Source of the DNA: VXPQ01 sp965223485
GTDB taxonomy: Bacteria > Bacteroidota > Rhodothermia > Rhodothermales > VXPQ01
Assembly (NCBI GenBank): GCA_965223485.1
Contig: OZ244993.1
Span: forward strand, 744,001 to 808,000
DNA: 64,000 bases
Direction: 5' to 3'
Of the stretch, positions 51,492-60,400 are shown one piece after another. The first letter of the stretch is position 1, and each line of letters begins with the position of its first letter. Both the position numbers and the translations under genes were made by a program. The notes beneath the pieces were generated by a model. The model ran no database searches. It worked only from the letters and a program-made list of their open reading frames with translations, and had not been told where the DNA came from.

Positions 51492-52838
51492 ATGCGTTTC
51501 CTTGCTTGCCTCTTAATTCTACCCGCCCTTGCCCTGGCCGAACCCGCATTTGCGCAAGACGCAGTTGCGGAAGGAGCCCTGTCCGGCGCCGATACGGCGT
51601 GGATGCTGATCTCCACGGCGCTCGTTCTCCTGATGACGCCGGCACTCGCATTCTTCTACGGTGGACTGGTTCGATCCAAAAACACGCTCAACACCATGAT
51701 GATGAGTGTGATCTCCCTCGGCGTAGCCGGCGTTCTCTGGGCGCTGTTCGGATACTCGCTGGCCTTCGGGGACGGAAATAAATGGATCGGCGACTTCTCG
51801 ATGGCTTTCCTGAACGGCGTAGGCCTGGAAACCGACGGGGGAAGCATTCCTACCCTGCTCTTCATGGCATTCCAGGGCACCTTCTTCATTATTACCGCCG
51901 CCCTGATCTCCGGAGCTGTGGTTGAGCGGATGAACTTCAGGGCGTACCTGATCTTTATCTCGCTGTGGGCCCTGCTGGTCTACGCTCCGGTATGTCACTG
52001 GGTATGGAGTGACAATGCCTGGCTGGGCAATATGGGGGCGCTCGACTTCGCAGGCGGCGCCGTGGTGCATATCAATGCAGGCATAGCAGCTGTCGTGGCT
52101 GCACTCGTCCTTGGTACGCGCAAGGATTACGGCAGACAAGCCATCATCCCGCACAACGTGCCGTTCGTCCTCCTGGGCGCAGGGCTGCTCTGGTTCGGCT
52201 GGTTCGGATTCAATGGGGGGAGCGCCCTCGCTGCGGACGGCATCGCGGCCCTTGCCCTGGTAAACACCATGCTGGCGCCGGCAGCCACGCTTACCATATG
52301 GACCATCATTGACCTGAGCCGCACAGGAAAAGTCACGGCCGTGGGCGCTGCAACAGCCATTGTGTGCGGCCTCGTTGCCGTCACACCCGCCGCCGGGTTC
52401 GTTTCTCCGATTTCCTCGCTGTTGATCGGCGCCATCGCTGCCTTCCCGTGCTATTTCGCCATTCAATGGCGGTCGCGTACACGGCTGGACGATTCCCTTG
52501 ACGTATTCGCCGCACACGGGCTTGGCGGTATCACGGGGGCTCTCCTTACCGGTGTATTTGCGGAAAGCGCATGGAATGGTAGTGCGGACGGGCTACTATT
52601 CGGCAATCCAGCCCAATTAGGCATCCAGGCCATCTCTATCGTCGTCGTAATGCTTTATAGCGGCGGGGTTACGTACCTCATCCTCAAGGGCATAAGTCTG
52701 GTCACCGCGTTGCGTCCGGATGTCCCGAACGAAGGCATAGGGCTGGATATCGCCAGCCATGGCGAAGAAGCCTATTCCGACGGAGAAGGCATCGTGTTGC
52801 TGCTCGACGAGGAAGTACGAGCATCATCCGCTGCATAA
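51492..52838 (+). CDS. amtB: ammonium transporter
   Basis: 448 residues with a signal-like first segment (MRFLACLLILPALALAEPAF), then 11 membrane segments. Amt signatures are seen: FFYGGLVRSKNTLNTMMMS, GAVVERMNFRAYLIF, the twin-histidine pore regions in DFAGGAVVHINAGIAAVVAA and FAAHGLGGITGALLTG, and LLWFGWFGFNGGSALA. The ATG at 51492 is chosen because the signal segment starts there. It is paired with a PII gene 54 bp downstream, the usual amtB-glnK arrangement in which PII blocks the channel when nitrogen is plentiful. Confidence 0.96.
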   Translation: MRFLACLLILPALALAEPAFAQDAVAEGALSGADTAWMLISTALVLLMTPALAFFYGGLVRSKNTLNTMMMSVISLGVAGVLWALFGYSLAFGDGNKWIGDFSMAFLNGVGLETDGGSIPTLLFMAFQGTFFIITAALISGAVVERMNFRAYLIFISLWALLVYAPVCHWVWSDNAWLGNMGALDFAGGAVVHINAGIAAVVAALVLGTRKDYGRQAIIPHNVPFVLLGAGLLWFGWFGFNGGSALAADGIAALALVNTMLAPAATLTIWTIIDLSRTGKVTAVGAATAIVCGLVAVTPAAGFVSPISSLLIGAIAAFPCYFAIQWRSRTRLDDSLDVFAAHGLGGITGALLTGVFAESAWNGSADGLLFGNPAQLGIQAISIVVVMLYSGGVTYLILKGISLVTALRPDVPNEGIGLDIASHGEEAYSDGEGIVLLLDEEVRASSAA

Positions 52839-52892
52839 CCAGACCGCACGCACCATTACTTCAATCATCTTCCACCCTTTGGGATTATCGCC

Positions 52893-53258
52893 ATGAAATT
52901 AGTCAGAGCAATCATCCGGCCTGAAAAACTCACCGAGGTGCTCATCGAACTGTTCAAAGCAGAAATCACCGGCCTGACGGTGACGCGCGTTCGCGGCCAC
53001 GGCGGCGAAACGGAGATCGTGGAAACCTACCGGGGCGCCACGGTCAGAAAGGAACTCACCGAGAAGGTCATGCTGGACGTCGGTGTCTCGGATCCTGTGC
53101 TCGACACAGCCATCAACACCTTGCTTGCAGCGGCACGCACGGGCGAGGTGGGCGACGGAAAGATATTCGTCCTGCCGGTAGAAAAGATTTACCGTATCCG
53201 AACCGGCGAAGAAGATGTAGCCGCCGTCACGCCGATGGCTGCCGAAGCCCTCTCATAG
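52893..53258 (+). CDS. nitrogen regulatory protein PII
   Basis: 121 residues with the PII fold and the C-terminal signature GDGKIFVLPVEKIYRIRTGE. It binds ATP/ADP and 2-oxoglutarate as a trimer and should gate the AmtB channel encoded upstream. The T-loop is unusual: where E. coli GlnB has the uridylylated tyrosine 51, this protein has valine (YRGATVRKEL), and glutamine 39, which helps bind 2-oxoglutarate, is glutamate. Control by uridylylation is therefore unlikely. Whether it is GlnB or GlnK cannot be said from sequence alone. Confidence 0.92.
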   Translation: MKLVRAIIRPEKLTEVLIELFKAEITGLTVTRVRGHGGETEIVETYRGATVRKELTEKVMLDVGVSDPVLDTAINTLLAAARTGEVGDGKIFVLPVEKIYRIRTGEEDVAAVTPMAAEALS

Positions 53259-53305
53259 CACGCAACGCGCCTCTACGAGGGCTTCTACAAGCATGCCTGA
53301 AGGCT

Positions 53306-53359
53306 GTATGCCCCTGCCCTGAGATACCTCTCCAGGAGAGACCCGGAGCAGGGGCATAC
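53306..53359. repeat. two-level hairpin after the PII gene
   Basis: A perfect 12-bp stem (GTATGCCCCTGC with GCAGGGGCATAC) encloses a second small hairpin with CTCTCC/GGAGAG-type pairing. There is no T-run after it. It may stabilise or end the amtB-PII transcript. Confidence 0.55.
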
Positions 53360-53633
53360 ATATGTGAAGAACTGTGTTTGCGTCTGGAAAAACGGTTTCG
53401 CTTCGGTACGTATATGTAAATGCAGCGATTCAGGCTCGGCGGGCCCATCGGGAGGACGAAGAAAGAGTGCATATACCGTCTTTGTTTTACACAAGTCCTT
53501 TTTTTATAGGAACTTACAATAAAACAAAGAGGGCTTGTACGTAAAAGCAGGAATGCTCTCGAGGACAATGCACACAGAATGTCCCGGCAATCCGAGCGGA
53601 AGAAAGTATCCTCTCGACAGACTGCAGACTAAA

Positions 53634-53653
53634 TGTGGATAACCCGTGGATAA
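53634..53653. promoter_or_regulatory. two DnaA boxes upstream of dnaA
   Basis: TGTGGATAA at 53634-53642 is a perfect DnaA box read on the minus strand (TTATCCACA), and CGTGGATAA at 53645-53653 has one mismatch. They are 11 bp apart and in the same orientation, 160-180 bp before dnaA. The surrounding 53655-53720 is AT-rich. They fit dnaA autoregulation or part of an origin; the rest of 53360-53633 shows nothing further. Confidence 0.6.
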
Positions 53654-53814
53654 CCCGTATACGTCGTGTATTCTTTGTTAGAAAATTGTAACGAATTGTA
53701 CTTGCAATCCGTGGCGGGCAAACATAAAATGGCTGGTAACGAATGGGCGACCATATTATGCCTTACCCCCACCTCGGTTCGTTACCTTGAACCGCCACCC
53801 ACTCGATATAGTAC

Positions 53815-55272
53815 ATGCCTTCCATCGCTGCCGAGAAAACGTGGGAAACCTGCCTCACCCAAATTTCCAACCAAATCTCCAAGCAGTCCTTTCGCACATG
53901 GTTTGCTCCGATCAGGTTGATTAACCTGGAGGAAAACAGTGAGACCGCACGGCTTCGGCTGGCCGTTCCCAATGCCTTCCATACCGAATGGTTGGAGTCT
54001 CATTATGCCCATGTCGTCAGGAAAACAGCTTCGAGAGTCCTTGGGAGACAGACCAATGTCGCCTACGAGGTCGCTCCGGATATAGCCTTGGGCGAGGAAA
54101 AGGACGAACCGCCTGTCCTGCCACTCGAACCTTCGCGACGGAACAGAGAGTACCTGCCCCGCACCTATCCGACGATACCATCACCATCAGGGCGCCCCTC
54201 TCCAAACATAGCGCCCATCAGGAATACCTGCCTCAAGCCGGAGTATACCTTCGACTCTTTCATTGAAGGGCATTCCAATCGGTTTGCCCGGGGCGGGGCC
54301 GTTGCCATCGCCGAAGACCCGAAAGGCACCGGGTATAATCCATTCACCATCTACGGAGACACCGGCCTCGGGAAAACCCACCTGGTACAGGCCATCGGAA
54401 ATTACGCCCTGCAAAAAAACGCGAACCTGCGCGTCCACTACGTATCGGGAGAACAGTTCACTTCACAGTTCATCCACTCGATTCAGGAGAACCGCGTCCA
54501 CTGTTTCTCCAACTTCTACCGGCAAATCGACTTGCTGATCGTGGATGATGTACAGTTCCTCAGCGGGAAAGAGAAAACGCAAGAGGAGTTCTTCCACATC
54601 TTCAACGAGCTCCATCAAACGGGCAAGAAAATCATTCTGTGCGCCGACCGGCCTCCATCCGCGATCACCGGGATTCAGGAACGACTCCTTTCGCGGTTTC
54701 AATGGGGGCTTTCCGCTGATATTCAGCCACCCGAACTTGAGACGCGCATCGCGATTCTGCAACACAAGGCAGTTAAAATGGGCGTGTCGCTACGGCTGGA
54801 CGTGCTGGAATTCGTCGCCGAGCGGGTCCGTGCCAACATTCGACAACTGGAAGGTGCGTTACACAAGTTGTCTGCCTACGCTACACATCACAGCCGGGAT
54901 ATCGACATAAACATAGCGAAAGGTATCCTCCAGGACCTGATGGAGGATTGTCAGGTGCGTCTCGAGATCGAAGACATTCAGCGTTGCGTTGCCCAATTCT
55001 ATGGGATCGAGCCCGAGTTGCTCTCAGCGAAAACGCGGAAGCGAGAGGCAGTGACCGCCCGCCATCTTTCTATGTATTTTTGCAAGCAACTAACCTCCCA
55101 TTCCCTGAAAAGCATCGGCAACCGTTTTGGCGGGCGTGACCATTCGACGGTTATACACGCTTGCAAAACGATCGAAAACCGTATGGAACTGGAAAGTGCG
55201 TTTCGGGACGAGATAGCTGTCGCCCGGGAACGGCTGGAACGCTACACGCCCGGCCGCTCGGTCAGGCATTGA
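53815..55272 (+). CDS. dnaA: chromosomal replication initiator DnaA
   Basis: 485 residues with all four domains: domain I (1-80, WETCLTQISNQISKQSFRTW), a short linker, and the AAA+ domain with Walker A GDTGLGKTH (181-189), Walker B LLIVDDVQFL (240-249) and sensor region RPPSAITGIQERLLSRFQWG. Domain IV carries the DnaA signature GGRDHSTVIHACKTIE. It binds DnaA boxes and opens the origin; two boxes lie upstream. No dnaN or recF follows, so this is a lone dnaA locus. Start ATG 53815 is weakly supported by a ribosome site but fits domain I. Confidence 0.95.
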   Translation: MPSIAAEKTWETCLTQISNQISKQSFRTWFAPIRLINLEENSETARLRLAVPNAFHTEWLESHYAHVVRKTASRVLGRQTNVAYEVAPDIALGEEKDEPPVLPLEPSRRNREYLPRTYPTIPSPSGRPSPNIAPIRNTCLKPEYTFDSFIEGHSNRFARGGAVAIAEDPKGTGYNPFTIYGDTGLGKTHLVQAIGNYALQKNANLRVHYVSGEQFTSQFIHSIQENRVHCFSNFYRQIDLLIVDDVQFLSGKEKTQEEFFHIFNELHQTGKKIILCADRPPSAITGIQERLLSRFQWGLSADIQPPELETRIAILQHKAVKMGVSLRLDVLEFVAERVRANIRQLEGALHKLSAYATHHSRDIDINIAKGILQDLMEDCQVRLEIEDIQRCVAQFYGIEPELLSAKTRKREAVTARHLSMYFCKQLTSHSLKSIGNRFGGRDHSTVIHACKTIENRMELESAFRDEIAVARERLERYTPGRSVRH

Positions 55273-55283
55273 TAAAACCGGGG

Positions 55284-55312
55284 GCAGGGAGCACTGTCGT
55301 TGTGCTCCCTGC
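55284..55312 (+). terminator. terminator-like hairpin after dnaA
   Basis: A perfect 11-bp stem GCAGGGAGCAC/GTGCTCCCTGC with a 7-nt loop lies 11 bp after the dnaA stop, followed by ATTGACTTG. The T-content after the stem is modest. It lies between convergent genes and could serve both. Confidence 0.6.
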
Positions 55313-55368
55313 ATTGACTTGCACGGACGAACGCTCAGCGCACGGCGCCGAGCGTTTCGCGTTGCCCC

Positions 55369-55563
55369 CTACTTTTTCTTCAAGACAGGCAAACCATTGG
55401 ATGTCTCGGTGACCTGATAGCCATCCGGAACGGCATCAAGTGATCCATCCTTCGCCTGTTTACCGAAGTAATAAATGGTCTGCTCGCGGCCGTTTTTCAG
55501 CGTGGTCCGCTTGCTGTGGAGATAATAGGTCGTTCCTTTCGAATTGGTGTGCGAGTAGGCCAT
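55369..55563 (-). CDS. small conserved protein of unknown function
   Basis: 64 residues: begins MAYSHTNSKGTTYYLHSKRT, continues with REQTIYYFGKQAKDGSLDAV and ends with a basic GLPVLKKK. I recognise it as a type of short conserved hypothetical protein found in this and other phyla, but no function is known to me. It is charged, has no signal or membrane segment, and convergently faces dnaA. Confidence 0.6.
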   Translation of the reverse strand: MAYSHTNSKGTTYYLHSKRTTLKNGREQTIYYFGKQAKDGSLDAVPDGYQVTETSNGLPVLKKK

Positions 55564-55759
55564 GTGTGTATGAGTACTTTAGGTAGGCAGATACGTTGAT
55601 GGTTCCGAACAGGCGATCAATGCTGCACAAGGCCGCCCAAAGTGACCTGAGCAAAGGTAGAAACTACCTGTAATGCACGAAACTTACTCCCGAAAAGGCA
55701 ATTACGCAAGCGACTGGGGTGGAAATAAGGGGGATTATATACAAAAGTTGCCAAGCCTC

Positions 55760-57086
55760 GGGCGTGTCCCGTTAACTGTGTAAGTGGGATTATTGTTCAA
55801 TGGGGACTCTGTCCCCGTAGAGTATGACGAACTGGTTGAGTGCGGCCTTCCAGTCGCGTATCGGACGCTTCCATTTCTTCGACGCTTCGCGCAGGCCCAG
55901 GTAGAGCAGTTTGCGCACCGCGTCGTCGTTGGGGAAAGCGCCCCGTCCCTTGACGATTTTGCGCAGGCTGTAGTTCAGCGATTCGATCGCATTGGTGGTG
56001 TAGACCACCTTGCGGATCGCAGGCGCATAGTCGAAGAAAGGCGCCAGACGCTCCCAGTCCTTCCTCCACAGCGGAGCGATAGCCGGGTACTTCTCGCTCC
56101 ACTCTTGCTCGAAAGCCTCGAGCGCCGCAAGAGCGGCCTCTTCGCTCGGCGCTGCGTAGACCGCGCGCAAAGACGCCGCCACCGGCTTGCGCTCCTTCCA
56201 GGGCACGTAACGCAGGCTCTTGCGCACCTGGTGCACTATGCACAACTGCACCCGCGCATGTGGAAAGACCGTCTCTATCGCCTCGGGAAGACCCTTCAGG
56301 CCGTCCACGCACGCAATGAAGCAGTCCTCCATCCCCCGCGCCTTCAACTCGCCGAAGATGGTGAGCCACGAAACGGCCCCTTCCGTCGGAGCGATCCAAA
56401 GGCCCAGCACCTTTTTATCTCCTTCAATATCTATCGCCAGCGCCACGTAGACCGCGCGCGTCTTCACCGAACCCTCCTCGCGAGACTTCACGAACAAGGC
56501 GTCGAAGTACACGATCGGATACACCCTCTCCAGAGGACGAGCCTGCCATGCGGTCACTTCCTCGAGAACGCTTGCGGTAACCTCCGAGACAAGCGTAGAG
56601 GAGACCTCCGCGCCGTAGAGACGTCTCAACGTGTCCTGGATAGCCCGCGTGCTCTGGCCCTGCGCATAGAGATACACGATCGTCTCGTCCAGGCCCGCTA
56701 CCCGGCGCTGGCGCTTCTCTACGATCCTGGGCTCGAAACTGCCGTTGCGATCGCGAGGAACCTCCAGATCCAGCGAACCCGACTCGCTCTCGAGCCGCTT
56801 CGCAGTGCGTCCGTTACGGGAATTGCCGCTCTTGCGACCCGACCGATCATGCGGCGGATAACCGAGATGATGCGTCAGTTCCCCCTCCAGCGCCGCCTCG
56901 AGAGCACGCTTGCCTATCGTCTTGAGCAAACCGCCCTCCCCGAAAAGGTCCCGCGCGTCTCCCTTGAAATCCTTCAGCAACTCGTCCAGAAGAGCCTGCT
57001 GTTTGTCTGTAAGTTCGGTCATCGTCTTCACCTCCTGATGAAACTATGTGTACGATTGACCACTTACACAGTTTTCAGGACACGCT
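55760..57086 (-). mobile_element. IS256-family element, copy 2
   Basis: 1327 bp, the same length as copy 1, flanked by a perfect 9-bp duplication CCAAGCCTC (55751-55759 and 57087-57095) within MITE copy B. The right inverted repeat (GGACACGCT) differs slightly from copy 1. Confidence 0.92.
55790..57031 (-). CDS. IS256-family transposase
   Basis: 413 residues, a close relative of the transposase at 23674-24915 with scattered differences (MTELTDKQQALLDELL at the start, RSGRKSGNSRNGRT, AASLRAVYAAPSEE). The catalytic aspartates (VYFDALFVK, CVDGLKGLPEA) and the NAIESLNYSLRKIVKG signature are intact. The differences from copy 1 indicate separate arrival or an old duplication rather than recent copying inside this genome. 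Confidence 0.95.
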   Translation of the reverse strand: MKTMTELTDKQQALLDELLKDFKGDARDLFGEGGLLKTIGKRALEAALEGELTHHLGYPPHDRSGRKSGNSRNGRTAKRLESESGSLDLEVPRDRNGSFEPRIVEKRQRRVAGLDETIVYLYAQGQSTRAIQDTLRRLYGAEVSSTLVSEVTASVLEEVTAWQARPLERVYPIVYFDALFVKSREEGSVKTRAVYVALAIDIEGDKKVLGLWIAPTEGAVSWLTIFGELKARGMEDCFIACVDGLKGLPEAIETVFPHARVQLCIVHQVRKSLRYVPWKERKPVAASLRAVYAAPSEEAALAALEAFEQEWSEKYPAIAPLWRKDWERLAPFFDYAPAIRKVVYTTNAIESLNYSLRKIVKGRGAFPNDDAVRKLLYLGLREASKKWKRPIRDWKAALNQFVILYGDRVPIEQ

Positions 57087-57408
57087 CCAAGCCTCCGTTT
57101 TCTTCTTCGGCTCCGGTCTGGCTACCTGGCCGCTTCACCCGCCTTGCCTTAGCCTTACTCTCCGGCGCGCACATAGGGGCAACGACTCAGCCTGACCGCG
57201 TTCACTCCGTCATGGGTTGACCCAGCCCTCACCATTAATTATATGCATATAGTTGTACTCATTTCGTGATTTTTTAGAGTTAATTAGTGATTTTTTCGTG
57301 TCTATTTATTGTCATCCCTAATGGAGAATCACGCCCCAAACAACATACACGCCATGTTGGACAGCGACCGACTACGAAGCCCTTTGGCAACTTTTGTATA
57401 TAATCCCC

Positions 57409-60400
57409 TTATTGATCCGGTAGATCCACCTGCTCGCTTGTGTGCAGATACGATGTAAGATCCAGCACTTCTTCGTCGGTCAGTGTGCGAAAGAGGCCTT
57501 CCGGCATGAGCGAATTAGCGGATACTTCCCGCGACTGAATTTCGGACTTCTCGAGAGCCACATCCCCACGCCCGACAATGCGCAACGTCAATTGCCGCTC
57601 CGTCTCGTTGGAAACGTTTCCAATAAGGGTCCGGCCGTCACGCATGGTGACAATCACCATCCTGTAGTCGTCCTGGATCTCTTCACTGGGAGTCAGCACA
57701 TTGGAAAGCATGTACTCGATATCGGTCCGATTCGACCCTGTCAGATCAGGACCGATAATACCTCCTTCATCATACATGATATGACACGCGGCGCAGGTGC
57801 GCTCGTAAAGACGGCGGCCATTGGACGGGTCTGCGGCGGCAATCGCTTCCGGGGTAAGCAACATACGATATGCCTCGAAGGCCTCGTCGTCGTCAGAGGG
57901 GCCGTCGTCGATGGGACCCCATACTTCTACAAACCCGCTCCCCACAACGCGCCGCAACTGCCGCGCGACATACGCGGGCACTTCCTCCCGCGAGATATCG
58001 CCAGACTTAATGGCCTCTGTGAGCATCCAGCCGTAGGTGGGTCGAGACGCCAGCGTCTCAAGCGCCGCACGCTGCTCGGAGGAGTTGAATGCCGGATATT
58101 CTTCCATCAATACGGCGCCGAGGCTTTCCTGATCAAAGGCCGCCACCGCTCGAATAGCGTCGATCCGAAATGCGGGGTCGCGAATAAGCGCCGGAATCTC
58201 GGCAATGAGCCCCTCATGCTGCGTCTCGACAAGGCTGTTCAGTGCGCCGCTGCGGAGGTCCATATCCAGCGTTTCATCCCGGAGCACATCAAGAAGCGCT
58301 GCCCCTGCACCCGTATCCCCGAAAATCTGCGCAATCTCAAGGGCTAACGGAGCCGTCTCCCCATCTTCCTGCAGCATAACATACAGGCGATCCCATCCGG
58401 GAGGCGATGCTATATCGCCGTACCCTTCCAGTCCATCCCGCATGCCTTGCAACAGTTCCTTACGTACTTCGCCATAGCGGGAAAGCGCTTCCGTGAGCGG
58501 CCCGAGCGCATCCGCATCCACGGTACGCCGCGCAATGAATGTGGTCACAAGTGGAAGGTCACTCCCTGCCGCAAGGGCAAGAGCCCGGTCAGGATCCTCC
58601 GCTACAAGCGGTTCCACCCCAAACCAGACCATCTTGGGGATGTTGTGATCGTCGGCGTCCTCCTCCCGTCCAAGCAAGCCCTCTGCAATGGCCCACCGGG
58701 CTTCATGGGGCATTCGCTGCAAGGCGGAAGCCAGATACTTACGCACCACAGGAGCCGGGTCCATCCCCGCCATATGGGCAAACTGCTCCAGGGCAGCTTC
58801 ACTGGGATCCATATCCTCTACAAGCATCTGAATAGCCCATGCACGCACATATTCGTCCTGGTCCCCGAGCGCTTCCAGCAGGCGTTCTTCGTCAAGCGAC
58901 CCGGTGACGCGCAAGGACCACATGCCTCGCAGGCGATAGTCCGGATTTTCGTGCGCATCAAACTGTGCACGAAGCGCCTCCTGTGCTTCCGCATCAATCG
59001 GTCCCTGCGTGGCGCGGTATTGCAGAATGACCCTTGCGCGGCGCGCATGCCAGTCGCTTGTACTCGTTTGCAAAGCAGCTAACTGCATATCGGACATGGT
59101 TCGGAGATCGTCGTACCGGCCGTCCCAGTCCTCCGCGAGCGAGGTTTCGGGAGTAATACGAAAGATCCGGCCCGTATCCTTGTCCAGCACATCGTTGCCA
59201 CAGATATCGCCATCATGCCAATCCAGTACATACAGTCCTCCCTCGGGACCCACTTCCATGCTGAAACCGATCCACTGCGCATTGTTGGCCATCATGAAAT
59301 CTTCGCCGTGGCTCGCCACATATCCCGATCCCCGGGGCGTAAGGATGTCCGATAGCACCGCATGTTCGTGAATGTTCGCCATGAATAACCGTCCTTGATG
59401 CTCTTCCGGGAAAGCATCCGACTGGTATACCCGGGCGCCTCCGTGAGCCGATCGATGACGGTGATCGACGATAGCGCGAATATCGCTGTATACGTACGGA
59501 TTGAAATGCTGCCCGCCCTGACGATGATAAATGCCGCCCTGGATGACATGGAATACATGAGGAATCACACAGGCCGTGATAAACATCTCGCCCTTGGCGT
59601 CATAATCAATACCCCAAGGGTTGCTGAAGCCGTGAGCAACCACCTCAAAACGATCCTGTACCGGGTGGTACCGCCATACCCCCCCGTCTATGTCGACGCC
59701 CTCTCCTTCGAGAATATCTTCGGGAAAGGGGTCGCCATGTTTGTAGACCTGCTCTCCGGGATCCGGTTTGTGAATCCTGGACGGGGTAGCAAACCCCTCA
59801 AGACCATAGAGCCAGCCGTCCGGTCCCCAATGAAAGCTGTTGAGCGTCTCGTGGCGATCCCGGATGCCCCAACCCGTAAGAAGAATTTCGATGTCGTCCC
59901 GGTCGGCCACATCGTCTCCATCGCGATCCGGAATGAACAAGAAGTGGGGAGGCGCACCAAGAAATACGCCGCCGAATCCAACCGCGATCGCCGACGGAAA
60001 CGGTATACCTTCCACAAACACACTGCGGCGATCAGCCACACCATCCCGATCCGTGTCCTCCAGAATGAGAATACGGCTGTCCCCGAAGTTCGAGAATCCG
60101 ACCCGGCGGGTTTCATAGTCACGATTTTCAGCGACCCATAACCGCCCGCGATCATCCCAGGCAAATGCCATGGGCTGCGTGATCATCGGCTCGCTTGCCC
60201 AGGGATTGACTTGAAAGCCGTCCGGAAGCGTCATGATGTCGACCGCCCGATCCGGCGTCAGAAATTCCGCCTGGCGGCCTTCCCGTTGCGCCAGAGCCCA
60301 GAGCGCCACGACAGAATACTGTTGCCTTTCCTGGCCAATGTAACGCTCCCACTGATTCCGGATTTCGACATCGCTCATTGGGCCGGTGTAAAACACGAGC

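Larger units (their letters stand above)
55730..57408. mobile_element. 343-bp MITE-like element, copy B (interrupted by IS256)
   Basis: The same 25-bp terminal inverted repeats as copy A (starting GGGGATTATATACAAAAG; left from 55730, right to 57408). Removing IS256 (55760-57086) and its 9-bp duplication leaves 343 bp. Internal sequence matches copy A in the opposite orientation. No matching target duplication is seen outside (GAAATAAG versus TTATTGAT). The right end touches the stop codon of the large gene at 57409. Confidence 0.88.

Noticed and set aside
55784..57220. A 478-codon plus-strand frame over IS256 copy 2
   Set aside because: It is antisense to the transposase; the same shadow appears over copy 1.
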